Shown here: one piece after another, positions 37,043 to 45,170 of the stretch | How positions within the stretch are numbered: the first letter of the stretch is position 1 | How the letters are laid out: each line of letters opens with the position of its first letter | Source: an uncultured Prevotella sp. | GTDB lineage: Bacteria; Bacteroidota; Bacteroidia; Bacteroidales; Bacteroidaceae | Reading direction: 5' to 3' | Length of the DNA stretch: 64,000 nucleotides | NCBI RefSeq assembly: GCF_946407605.1 | Contig: NZ_CAMJOS010000020.1 | Coordinates: 1-64,000 of the forward strand | The notes under the pieces: model-generated | What the model saw: only the letters and a program-made list of their open reading frames with translations | Databases searched by the model: none | Told to the model about the DNA's origin: nothing | Position numbers and translations under genes: made by a program

Positions 37043-37074
37043 CAAAGATAAGGCAAAAAAGAAAGCAAAGCAAA
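37043..37074 (-). promoter_or_regulatory. Promoter of the outer-membrane protein / DKNYY operon
   Basis: Read on the minus strand: TTTG (37074-37071), 20-bp spacer, TATCTTTG (37050-37043), 33 bp before the ATG. GGAATTTCC/GGAAATTCC sites lie directly upstream (37075-37083 and 37097-37105). Confidence 0.75.
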
Positions 37075-37274
37075 GGAATTTCCCTAAACAAACAGAGGAA
37101 ATTCCCTATACAAATATTTCACTTACGACAAATTCTTAGAATTTTTACTTTTTTGCTCCCTAACTAGAAATAAATATTTTCCTAACTAGCGGGATAAAAT
37201 TCTCTAGAAAAAATGGGGAGAAAGTGATTACCTTCTCCGCCTTCATGATTCTTTTATCCTTGCAGCAATTTTCT

Positions 37275-37358
37275 ATTGCAAAGTTTGCAACGTACATTGC
37301 AAAGTTTGAAATGTAAATTGCAAAGTCTGCAATATAGGTTGCAAAGTTTGCAACGAAA
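37275..37358. repeat. Four tandem 21-bp units containing TTGCAAAGTTTGCAA-like palindromes
   Basis: Units at 37275-37295, 37296-37316, 37317-37337 and 37338-37358. Units 1 and 4 contain the perfect palindrome TTGCAAAGTTTGCAA; units 2 and 3 differ by one or two bases in it. The period of 21 bp places each palindrome on the same face of the helix. Confidence 0.9.
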
Positions 37359-37401
37359 AAGATTGGGAGATTATTAGATTCTCTGGAGTACATTACGAAC
37401 T

Positions 37402-37992
37402 CTATTGTGTACCCATCGCTTTCAGAATCTTTGCGGCTCCTTCGTTGCCTTGTTGCTCTGCTTTATGAAGCCACAGTAAGGCGGTGGTGGTGTCGGCATT
37501 TTGAAGATAAAGGATGCCAAGATTCAATTGGGCCGTGGGGAGTCCTTTGTTGGCAGCAAGACTATACCAATACTGAGCGGAGTCAGCATTAAGGGCGACA
37601 CCCTTGCCAGCATGATAACACCATCCGAGATTCATCTCGGCCAGCGTATTGCCCTGCTGTGCAGCACGCTTGAACCATTGGGTCGCCTCAACATAGTCTT
37701 GAGTGACACCCTGCCCATCCTTCAGCATAACGCCTAGGTTGTTCTGTGCCCGACTTAGTCCCTGTTCTGCCGCTTTCCTGTACCAGTGAGCTGCTTCGGC
37801 ATAGTTCTCCAACTTATCGTAAGCCAGCGCCACTTGCATTTGGGCCTCCTTATCACCCTCTTGGGCTTGCGACAACAACGCTTTGTCTATGGGTTCTGGT
37901 GCCTGTTGCTTGTGGTCTACACAAGACAAAAGGCAGAATGCCAGCGACAAAACACTGAGGATGTTTAGACAAATGGGGCGTCGTATTGTCAT
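37402..37992 (-). CDS. Sel1-repeat (TPR-like) lipoprotein
   Basis: 196 residues. A lipobox LLSC places the lipidated cysteine at C24. The mature protein is a run of Sel1-like repeats of about 36 residues: AEAAHWYRKAAEQGLSRAQNNLGVM, VEATQWFKRAAQQGNTLAEMNLGWCY, ADSAQYWYSLAANKGLPTAQLNLGILY and TTALLWLHKAEQQGNEGAAK. Such proteins act as scaffolds in envelope complexes; the partner is unknown. It is followed on the minus strand by the 391-bp repeat-rich region and preceded 12 bp upstream by the DUF4294 gene, so the two may form an operon. Confidence 0.88.
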   Translation of the reverse strand: MTIRRPICLNILSVLSLAFCLLSCVDHKQQAPEPIDKALLSQAQEGDKEAQMQVALAYDKLENYAEAAHWYRKAAEQGLSRAQNNLGVMLKDGQGVTQDYVEATQWFKRAAQQGNTLAEMNLGWCYHAGKGVALNADSAQYWYSLAANKGLPTAQLNLGILYLQNADTTTALLWLHKAEQQGNEGAAKILKAMGTQ

Positions 37993-38004
37993 AGAAAAAG
38001 GAGA

Positions 38005-38604
38005 TTACAGTTGTCCTGCCTCAACCATCAGGACCACACGCTCTGTGAGGCGATCTGTGCCTTCGGGCTCATAGCCCTTTTTCAGGGAGGCGCCAAACAT
38101 CCAGGCAAAGGCCTGCCACATGCCAGAACGCACAGGACCAATGAAAGCCTGCATAGCCTCGTAGGCCGTAGAGTTGCATTCACGGTCTACAAGTTTTATT
38201 AGGAGTTTGCCTTGCGAGAACGTCAGCTTCTTCATCTGTGGCTTATACTCCTTCACGATGGCCTGCTCCACACGCTTCAGGTGGGCATCGCGCTCGCTGG
38301 GGGGTAGCGTCTCCGTAAACTCGGCAGTCTCGATGATAATCTGTCGCACTTGCTTGGCCAGCGGCAACACTTTCTTCACGTTTTTCACCAAGCGCATATA
38401 CGACTGCTGCTGGCGCTTGCTCTTAAAGGTGAGGTCAGGATAGACATAGACATTAGATAGCTCCATATACTGAATGGAGTCGCCGTCGACCAGCGTCTTG
38501 CTCACCTTCACCATCGGCACAAAGGTGGGGTCGCCCAAGTCGTCCTGGGCGGCAACTGACAAGGTAGTCAGCAGCAGGCAGAGAAAAAAGAGGCCTCGTC
38601 TCAT
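38005..38604 (-). CDS. Exported DUF4294 protein
   Basis: 199 residues from the start at 38604 (MRRGLFFLCLLLTTLSVAAQ), which gives a clean signal peptide; an upstream in-frame ATG at 38679 would add a non-signal stretch and cross the likely promoter (AAAGTTA at 38616-38622, minus-strand TAACTTT). DUF4294 is a Bacteroidota family of unknown function; family features are the MVKVSKTLVDGDSIQYMELSNVYVYP opening and KLIKLVDRECNSTAYEAMQAF near the C-terminus. It is divergent from ndk and lies 12 bp upstream of the Sel1 lipoprotein gene. Confidence 0.85.
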   Translation of the reverse strand: MRRGLFFLCLLLTTLSVAAQDDLGDPTFVPMVKVSKTLVDGDSIQYMELSNVYVYPDLTFKSKRQQQSYMRLVKNVKKVLPLAKQVRQIIIETAEFTETLPPSERDAHLKRVEQAIVKEYKPQMKKLTFSQGKLLIKLVDRECNSTAYEAMQAFIGPVRSGMWQAFAWMFGASLKKGYEPEGTDRLTERVVLMVEAGQL

Positions 38605-38775
38605 ATCTGAGCGCAAAGTTACGAACATTATTCGGAAATGCAAAGGAAAAAGGAAAAAAGTGAAAAGGGTGAAAGACAAAATAACAAATTAATAGGCAAA
38701 GACGATGCTGGTTTAAGAAAAAAGTAGTATATTTGCACTCGATAACTATTCATACAAACCTAAACAACCCTTTTT

Positions 38776-39243
38776 ATGGAAACAACATTAGTTTTATTGA
38801 AGCCCAGCTGCGTGCAGAGACAGTTGATTGGTGAAGTGCTGAACAGATTCGAGCGCCGTGGACTGCGCATCTCTGGCATGAAGATGATGCAGCTGAGCGA
38901 TGAGATACTGCGCGAACACTATGCCCACTTGGTGGACAAACCTTTCTTCCCTGGTCTGCAGGCTTCTATGCAGGCTTCGCCTGTAGTAGCCTTGGCACTG
39001 ACAGGTGTCGAGGCTGTGAAGGTGGTACGACAGATGGCTGGCGCGACCAATGGTCGTGAGGCAGCCCCTGGCACTATCCGCGGCGACTACTCGATGAGCA
39101 ACCAGCAGAACATCGTGCATGCCTCCGACTCGGTAGAGAATGCTGCCATCGAGCTGCGTCGTTTCTTCCGACCAGAAGAGGTGTTCGACTATGTGAGCAA
39201 CGCCCAGGCCTTTATCTACGGCGAAGGCGAGGACAAGAAATGA
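38776..39243 (+). CDS. ndk: Nucleoside diphosphate kinase
   Basis: Transfers the gamma-phosphate between nucleoside di- and triphosphates through a phosphohistidine. The fold's opening METTLVLLKPSCVQRQLIGEV and the catalytic NIVHASDS (H115) with RGDYS before it are present; 155 residues is normal for Bacteroidota Ndk. A -7-like box TATATTTG lies at 38728-38735. It stands between the divergent DUF4294 gene and pyk. Confidence 0.96.
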   Translation: METTLVLLKPSCVQRQLIGEVLNRFERRGLRISGMKMMQLSDEILREHYAHLVDKPFFPGLQASMQASPVVALALTGVEAVKVVRQMAGATNGREAAPGTIRGDYSMSNQQNIVHASDSVENAAIELRRFFRPEEVFDYVSNAQAFIYGEGEDKK

Positions 39244-39358
39244 CATAGAATATCTTTTGCTGCCTTTTGTAAAAAAGGAAGAGACATTCCAGCCTTATTT
39301 CAGAAAAAATCATTACCTTTGCACCCGAGTTAATAAGGTAATAAGGTAAAAAGATTGT

Positions 39359-40777
39359 ATGAAACAAACCAAAATCGTTGCATCGATTAGTGATAGACGA
39401 TGCGACACAGAGTTTATACGTGCCCTTTTCAACGCTGGAATGAATGTGGTTCGCATGAATACAGCTCATGCCACAGAGGAGGGTATCCGAAAGATTGTAA
39501 ACAATGTTCGTGAGGTGAGCCACCATATTGGCATCCTCATCGACACAAAGGGTCCGGAGGTGCGCACTACCGCCTGCGCCGAGCCTATTCAGTATAAGAC
39601 TGGCGACGTGGTTAAGATCTTCGGACGTCCTGAGATGGAGACCACCCACGACATGATCAACGTCACCTACAGCGACTTCGCTGCCGATGTGCACGAAGGC
39701 TGTCATATCCTGTTCGATGATGGTGCCCTCGACTTGCTGGTCATTGGCATCAACGGCCCTCAGATTGTGGCACAGGTGCAGAACGATGGCGTGCTGGGCT
39801 CTCGCAAGAGCGTCAACGTGCCTGGCGTGCATATCGACCTGCCCACGCTGACAGAGAAAGACCGCAAGAACATCATGCTGGCCATCGACCTCGACATCGA
39901 GTTCATTGCCCACTCGTTTGTGCGCTCTGCTGCTGACGTCAGAGCCGTTCAGGCCATCCTCGATGCCTATAACTCTGACATCAAGATTATCTCGAAGATT
40001 GAGAATCAGGAGGGTGTAGATAACATCGACGAGATTATCGAAGCCTCCTATGGCATCATGATTGCACGTGGCGACCTGGGTATCGAGGTGCCCATAGAAC
40101 GCATCCCTGGCATCCAGCGCCAGATTATCAGAAAGTGCGTGCGTGCCAAGAAGCCCGTCATCGTGGCCACGCAGATGCTGCACTCCATGATTCAGAACCC
40201 TCGCCCCACCCGTGCCGAGGTGACCGATATTGCCAACGCCATCTACTATCGCACCGATGCCCTGATGCTCTCTGGCGAGACTGCCACAGGTAAGTATCCT
40301 GTCGAGGCTGTACAGACAATGGCTCAGATAGCCGAGCAGGCCGAGCGCGACAAGCTGCGCGAGAACGATATTGAAATACCGCTTCCTGCCGACTGCGACA
40401 TCCGTGAGTTTATGTCACACAGCGCCATCGAGGCCACAGAGAAGCTTGGCGTCAAGGGCATCATCGCCGATTCTGACACAGGTCTTACAGCCCGTCTGCT
40501 GGCAGCCTTCCGTGGTCCCAACCCTGTGCTGGCTATCTGCTATAACGATAAGGTACAGCGTCTGTTAGCACTCTCTTATGGCGTCATTCCCGTCTTCCAA
40601 AAAGAGCACATCGACAGGAGCCAACTCTTCCATGCTGCTGTGCGCATGCTGCGTCAGAAAGGTTATCTAAAAGATGAAGATAAGATTGCCTATTTGAGCG
40701 GAAACTTGCTCTATTTCGAGGATATTCATCAATTATTTCAAAAAAATCAGTCATTTTCTTGGTTGGAAAAGAAATAA
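39359..40777 (+). CDS. pyk: Pyruvate kinase
   Basis: Glycolytic enzyme converting phosphoenolpyruvate and ADP to pyruvate and ATP. Signatures are MKQTKIVASISDRRCDTEFI at the start, the RMNTAHAT substrate loop, IDTKGPEVRT, the catalytic-lysine region IISKIENQEGVDNIDEI, and RGDLGIEVP. All three domains are present in 472 residues. NTAH replaces the NFSH of many bacterial enzymes, which is common in this phylum. A -7 box TACCTTTG lies at 39314-39321, so it is transcribed separately from ndk. Confidence 0.96.
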   Translation: MKQTKIVASISDRRCDTEFIRALFNAGMNVVRMNTAHATEEGIRKIVNNVREVSHHIGILIDTKGPEVRTTACAEPIQYKTGDVVKIFGRPEMETTHDMINVTYSDFAADVHEGCHILFDDGALDLLVIGINGPQIVAQVQNDGVLGSRKSVNVPGVHIDLPTLTEKDRKNIMLAIDLDIEFIAHSFVRSAADVRAVQAILDAYNSDIKIISKIENQEGVDNIDEIIEASYGIMIARGDLGIEVPIERIPGIQRQIIRKCVRAKKPVIVATQMLHSMIQNPRPTRAEVTDIANAIYYRTDALMLSGETATGKYPVEAVQTMAQIAEQAERDKLRENDIEIPLPADCDIREFMSHSAIEATEKLGVKGIIADSDTGLTARLLAAFRGPNPVLAICYNDKVQRLLALSYGVIPVFQKEHIDRSQLFHAAVRMLRQKGYLKDEDKIAYLSGNLLYFEDIHQLFQKNQSFSWLEKK

Positions 40778-40789
40778 TATTTATCTTTG
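40759..40789 (+). promoter_or_regulatory. Promoter of the small acidic lipoprotein gene
   Basis: TTGG (40759-40762), 19-bp spacer, TATCTTTG (40782-40789). The -33 box lies inside the last codons of pyk. Confidence 0.6.
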
Positions 40790-40843
40790 CACGCATATTG
40801 CATAGAAACTTAATTTATTATTAACCATTTAATTCAAAAGAAA

Positions 40844-41314
40844 ATGAAAAAAGTAATGTTGGGCCTTTGCGCTCTGGTAATGTGTTTCTTCATGGCTGCT
40901 TGTGGCGGCGAGAAGAGTGGTGCTGAGAAAATGGAGGCCCTGATTGAGGATCTTCAGCAGAATGGTAAGGGTTGGAATGCTGAGCAGTGGGAGACCTTCC
41001 TGACTGATATGTACAAGACTCAGATTGAGGTTGTCAAGGGTATTCAGGACGAGAACGGCTACAAAGAGTATGTTGCTCTTGGCGAGAAGGTTGAGGCAGC
41101 CCTTAATTCTATCGAGGCTGAGGCTGACGAGACCGCTCTGAGCACTGCTTTCATGAAGCTGATGACCAACGAGGAGTTCATGAAGGGTATCGAAGAGGCT
41201 GAGAACCTGGAGGCTGAACTGGAGGCCAAGTATGCTCCCAAAGAGGCTGAGCCTGAAGAGGAAGTTAGTGATTCTCTCGAGGTTGAAGAGCCTGCTGGCG
41301 ACGACGTAGAATAA
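40844..41314 (+). CDS. Small acidic lipoprotein of unknown function
   Basis: 156 residues with a lipoprotein signal (FMAAC, C20). The mature part is Glu-rich and predicted helical (AEKMEALIEDLQQNGKGWN, then repeated Glu/Ala helices) and ends in a low-complexity acidic tail (EEEVSDSLEVEEPAGDDVE). No recognised domain. Codon bias is strong (CTG, GGT, AAG, GAG), as in pckA, so it is probably abundant. It is followed by a hairpin. Confidence 0.8.
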   Translation: MKKVMLGLCALVMCFFMAACGGEKSGAEKMEALIEDLQQNGKGWNAEQWETFLTDMYKTQIEVVKGIQDENGYKEYVALGEKVEAALNSIEAEADETALSTAFMKLMTNEEFMKGIEEAENLEAELEAKYAPKEAEPEEEVSDSLEVEEPAGDDVE

Positions 41315-41339
41315 TCACTCCCTAATAAAGAAACAAGAA

Positions 41340-41375
41340 GAGCCCACAAGGATGATTCCCTGTGGGCTCGCTTTA
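41340..41375 (+). terminator. Hairpin after the acidic lipoprotein gene
   Basis: GAGCCCACA (41340-41348) pairs with TGTGGGCTC (41361-41369), followed by the weakly T-rich GCTTTATAA. It ends 17 bp before the next ATG, so it also rules out the in-frame start at 41362. Confidence 0.65.
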
Positions 41376-41391
41376 TAAAAACGATAAAACT

Positions 41392-41898
41392 ATGAAATAC
41401 TTTTTCACCTTACTGCTGACCGTGTTCACACTCAACATCGACGCACAAAACAATGCCCCTGCACCAGAACTCGAGTTTGCCCTGCAATTGAAAGTAACAC
41501 TGGGCGAAGCTTTCTCTATTGACAACACGCAACATGGACGACGCACCGTCATCCCCATCACTGGTGGCACGTTCGAAGGTCCAAATATCAAGGGAACGAT
41601 TATCAGCGGTGGTGCCGACTATCAGTTGGCCAATGCCAACGGACGCTCAGAGATTGAGGCTATCTATTGCATCAAGACTGACGATGGTGTCTATATCCAC
41701 GTTCGTAATCGTGGTATCATCGCCAATAGCAAGGATGCCAATGGCAACCCCTCGTTCTATTTCCGCTGTGCACCACAGTTTGAGGCTCCTGCCGACAGCA
41801 AATACGGCTGGCTGAACAATTCGTTGTTCCTCTGCGCCCCCTCGTTCTCTGCAGGCGGTTTCAATGGCATCACACTCAATGTGTGGCGCGTAAAATAA
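41392..41898 (+). CDS. Exported DUF3237 family protein
   Basis: 168 residues from ATG 41392 (MKYFFTLLLTVFTLNIDAQ), which gives a proper signal peptide; a longer in-frame start at 41362 falls within the preceding hairpin. The DUF3237 fold is a small beta-barrel of unknown activity; characteristic stretches are LQLKVTLGEA, GRRTVIPITGGTFEGPNIKGTIISGGADYQL and the closing FNGITLNVWRVK. It lies 3 bp from the convergent GH95-GH16 gene. Confidence 0.88.
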   Translation: MKYFFTLLLTVFTLNIDAQNNAPAPELEFALQLKVTLGEAFSIDNTQHGRRTVIPITGGTFEGPNIKGTIISGGADYQLANANGRSEIEAIYCIKTDDGVYIHVRNRGIIANSKDANGNPSFYFRCAPQFEAPADSKYGWLNNSLFLCAPSFSAGGFNGITLNVWRVK

Positions 41899-41901
41899 GA
41901 C

Positions 41902-44900
41902 CTATTGCTTCTGATAGATTCTCACGTAGTCTATCTCGTAGCGCATAGGTAAGGCGCTGTTATCGATGGTGCCTCCACAATCCCCTCCCAATGCCAGATT
42001 CAGCAGGATATACTGCGGGCTTTGGAAGGGGTTCTTGTTTTGTCCAATAGAACCATTGACGGTGGTGCTTAGAGGAGTGTCGTTCAGCAGCTCATCGTCT
42101 AAATAGAGTCGGATAGCCTTCTCGTCCCAGTCCATACGCCACACATGAAACTGCTGTGCCCAGTTGGGCTCACGTTCTGTAAAATGGGTAAAAGGAATCT
42201 TCTTGCTGCTCCAAACAGGTTGAAAGTGCTGGTCGTTGCCCCAGGCAGCATTTGCCAGGATATGCGGCATGCCATTGATACGATAGAACTCCATGATGTC
42301 TATCTCGCCACATGAAGGCCACTCCATGCCTCTGCCCAGTGTCCAGATGGCAGGCCAGGAGCCGCCTGCTGTGGGAATGCGGGCACACACCTCCAGACGT
42401 CCATAGAGAAACTCTCGTTTACCCATCGTGGTAAGACAGGCCGAGGTATAATGGATGCTGTCGCGCTGCTGTCCCCAATGACGGGCATGAGGACGGTAAG
42501 TGGGGTTGGGACGGTCCGCGCGACGAGCTTCGATAATCAGCAGGCCATCTTCCTGCCAGGCATTATCTGCCTGATACCACTGGTCTTCGTGATTACGCAC
42601 AAAGCCCTGTTCAAAGTTCCAAGTGGCAGGGTCAGGACGTCCGTCCTTATTAAAATCATCACTCCACACCAGCGTCCATTCCTGTGAGGCCTTTGCTGTG
42701 ATATGTCTGCTTTCTCCTTTCTTTAGCTTCAGGGTCGTGCTCATCTTGTTATAGCACACCGTCACCTCGCCGCCATTCTTGGCTGTGATGGTAGCCTCTG
42801 TCACTTGTCCGTTCTTCCACTTCATACTCACCTCATAGCCGCCACGGGCACAGAGGCCACTCACCTCGCCTTCAGACCAGTCGGCAGGCAGCGCAGGCAG
42901 CAGCTCTATCTTGCCTTGATGACTCTGCACCAGCATCTCACAGACGCCAGCCACACCTCCGAAGTTTCCATCAATCTGGAATGGCGGATGGGCATCGAAG
43001 AGGTTAGGATAGGTGCCGCCCCCACCCCAGTGGTTGGCTCCGCTGGGTACATACTGCAGCAGTTTGCGATAGATATGATAGGCCTGGTCGCCTTTATGCA
43101 GACGAGCCCACAGGTTGATGCGCCAGCCTGTGCTCCAGCCTGTGGTCTGCTCACCCTTCTGGATGAGTGTCTTCTCAGCAGCGCCATAGAACGACTCTGG
43201 CAGGTTATTACCAGGATAGAGACCAATAAGATGACTCTGATGACGATGTCTGGGGTCGTAGTCACGCCAGTCGTGGTACCACTCGTTCAGGTCGCCGTCC
43301 TTTCCCACGGTATAGGGATGCAGGCGCGCTAGGGCCTTCTCGTATGCGGCAACAGTATCGCCACACAACTTGCCTGCCTTGATAACGTTCTGGAACAATT
43401 CACGAATGATGGCCAAATCGGCAGTGCCACCATAGCAGGTCATGCCGTGATAGCCTTTATCTGTAACATATTCGTTTTCCGGCGAGGTGCTGGGAGCTGT
43501 AATCAGTTCCTGCGGATTGTTGGGGTTGGGGATGAGCCAGTCAAGACAGAACTCAGCAGCACCTTTCATCAGCGGATAGGCCGTCTGACGAAGGTAGGCC
43601 TCATCACCCGTAAACTGATAATGCTCCCACAGAGCCTCCACCAACCAGGCGCCACCCATAGGCCAGTTGGCCCATTCGGGCTTCTCGTTCTTCTCGCCCA
43701 CAGGATTAGCCATCGCCCAGATATCGCTGTTATGACCTGCACACCAACCACGGTTGATGCCATAGTAGTTCTTTGCGGTGTGGCGACCCGTCTCTGCCAA
43801 AGCTGCGATGAAGCCGTCAAGCGGCATCGCCATCTCTGCCAGGTTAGCCACAAAGGCAGGCCAGTAGTTCTCCTCTAAGTTAATATTAATGGTATAGTTG
43901 CCACGCCAAGGTGCAAAGCGGTGGGGATTCCAGAGTCCCTGCAGGTTGGCAGGCACGGCAGGCGTTCGTGAACAACCTATCAACAGATAACGTCCAAACT
44001 GGAAATAGAGGGTCTCCAGATAGCGGTCATTGGCTATTGAGGTGCCATAGCTGCGAAGGAGCGAGTCTGTAGGGATGTTATCATAAGTCGACTTGCCAGA
44101 CAGGAAATTCAGCTTCACACGGTCGAAGAAATGCTTGTAGTCAGCCACATGACGGTCTTTCACCTCTGCATATTGGATATTCTTTGTATGCCAGGCGAGG
44201 TTGTTGGCCTCTTCGATATAGGGAGCACCCTCCAGCACGGGGTGCTTCGTGGCACCATTAAAACTGGTGGCGTTGACAAAGTAGATAATAGCCTCTGTGA
44301 CACCTTTCAGCAACAGGGTCGAATCAGCCGTCTCTATCGTGCCGCCTTGATGTTCCACCCTGACAATCGTACAGAAATGCGTACTTTCCTCTGCCGCTCC
44401 CATAGCATGACCTGTCATGGTGAGCTGCTGTGCGCCAGCCTTCGTCTTATGCGACAGAATTGAGGTGAGGCTCACCTCTGCATTGATGGCACCTGCTGCT
44501 GAGGCCGTCAGCCTGACAGCACCCAGATGGTCTGGTGACGAGCAGAGATACTCACGACGATAGCTCACCCCACCCTTCTGATAACTCACATGTGCCAAGG
44601 CAGAGTCAAGGTCAAGCTCGCGACGGTAGCTTGTCATGTCACCCATGTTCTTATCTATAATATGAAGAGTACCCAGCGGCTGATAATAGGTTGAGTTATG
44701 TCCCTGCACATGCAACTGCAGCGAGTCGGCCTTAGCATAGTTCTCTGCAAAGAGCGCCTTGCGTATCTCTGGAATCCAGCGGCTAGCACCCTCATCCTCA
44801 TGCAGGTCGACAGGCTTGCCTGACCACAGCGTCAGGTCGTTCAACTGCACCACATCATCATGAGGGTCGCCATAGACCAGCATACCCAGTCGGCCATTAC

Positions 44901-45039
44901 CCAACGGCAACGACTCTTCGAAAGCCGTAGCAGGTCGGTCATACCACAGCACCATAGGTTTCTGTCTTTGTGCCCACGTAGCAGTTGTTGCCATCAGCGC
45001 CAGTAGCAGGGCGCATACTCTCATGTTGCTCTTCTTCAT
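41902..45039 (-). CDS. GH95-GH16 fusion: secreted alpha-L-fucosidase/galactosidase-like plus endo-glucanase-like enzyme
   Basis: 1045 residues with a signal peptide ending TWAQ. Residues about 30-780 form a complete GH95 enzyme (alpha-1,2-fucosidase or alpha-galactosidase class): opening ESLPLGNGRLGMLVYGD, NLQGLWNP, NYTININLEENYWPA (asparagine pair of the active site; the more usual Met is Glu here), SPENEY, and FQIDGNFG (D690). After a short linker, residues about 785-1045 form a GH16 jelly-roll with the catalytic EIDIME (nucleophile E912, D914, acid/base E917) and IPTAGGSWPAIWTLG. There is no second signal peptide and no stop, so the two are one protein. A minus-strand -7 box TATCTTTG lies at 45112 to 45105. 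Joint action on a fucosylated or galactosylated beta-glucan or galactan is inference. Confidence 0.9.
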   Translation of the reverse strand: MKKSNMRVCALLLALMATTATWAQRQKPMVLWYDRPATAFEESLPLGNGRLGMLVYGDPHDDVVQLNDLTLWSGKPVDLHEDEGASRWIPEIRKALFAENYAKADSLQLHVQGHNSTYYQPLGTLHIIDKNMGDMTSYRRELDLDSALAHVSYQKGGVSYRREYLCSSPDHLGAVRLTASAAGAINAEVSLTSILSHKTKAGAQQLTMTGHAMGAAEESTHFCTIVRVEHQGGTIETADSTLLLKGVTEAIIYFVNATSFNGATKHPVLEGAPYIEEANNLAWHTKNIQYAEVKDRHVADYKHFFDRVKLNFLSGKSTYDNIPTDSLLRSYGTSIANDRYLETLYFQFGRYLLIGCSRTPAVPANLQGLWNPHRFAPWRGNYTININLEENYWPAFVANLAEMAMPLDGFIAALAETGRHTAKNYYGINRGWCAGHNSDIWAMANPVGEKNEKPEWANWPMGGAWLVEALWEHYQFTGDEAYLRQTAYPLMKGAAEFCLDWLIPNPNNPQELITAPSTSPENEYVTDKGYHGMTCYGGTADLAIIRELFQNVIKAGKLCGDTVAAYEKALARLHPYTVGKDGDLNEWYHDWRDYDPRHRHQSHLIGLYPGNNLPESFYGAAEKTLIQKGEQTTGWSTGWRINLWARLHKGDQAYHIYRKLLQYVPSGANHWGGGGTYPNLFDAHPPFQIDGNFGGVAGVCEMLVQSHQGKIELLPALPADWSEGEVSGLCARGGYEVSMKWKNGQVTEATITAKNGGEVTVCYNKMSTTLKLKKGESRHITAKASQEWTLVWSDDFNKDGRPDPATWNFEQGFVRNHEDQWYQADNAWQEDGLLIIEARRADRPNPTYRPHARHWGQQRDSIHYTSACLTTMGKREFLYGRLEVCARIPTAGGSWPAIWTLGRGMEWPSCGEIDIMEFYRINGMPHILANAAWGNDQHFQPVWSSKKIPFTHFTEREPNWAQQFHVWRMDWDEKAIRLYLDDELLNDTPLSTTVNGSIGQNKNPFQSPQYILLNLALGGDCGGTIDNSALPMRYEIDYVRIYQKQ

Positions 45040-45170
45040 ATTTATCTTTTAGTTATTGTCCGTTATTGCTCTTGATATTTGCACGATTCTCCAAAAAATA
45101 TCTGCAAAGATAATGATAATTTCGAAATAATCACTATATTTGCAGCATTGTTTTGAAATATATAGTATAT

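Larger units (their letters stand above)
37011..37401. promoter_or_regulatory. 391-bp repeat-rich intergenic region
   Basis: No gene is supported. From the OMP side it contains the promoter (37043-37074), GGAATTTCC/GGAAATTCC sites 22 bp apart, direct repeats CCTAACTAG at 37159-37167 and 37181-37189 (also 22 bp apart), and a four-unit 21-bp tandem palindrome array at 37275-37358. The helical-turn spacing suggests protein-binding sites. Confidence 0.6.

Noticed and set aside
37275..37358. Possible CRISPR array
   Set aside because: The units are contiguous with no unique spacers, are too short, and no cas genes are present.
37160..37393. 77-codon minus-strand frame with a repeating NFAxYxA heptapeptide
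   Set aside because: The heptapeptide is simply the translation of the 21-bp DNA array. There is no conserved flanking protein sequence, and the DNA palindromes explain the pattern better.
39212..40183. 323-codon minus-strand frame opposite pyk
   Set aside because: Pyruvate kinase on the plus strand is unambiguous; the opposite frame is composition-driven.
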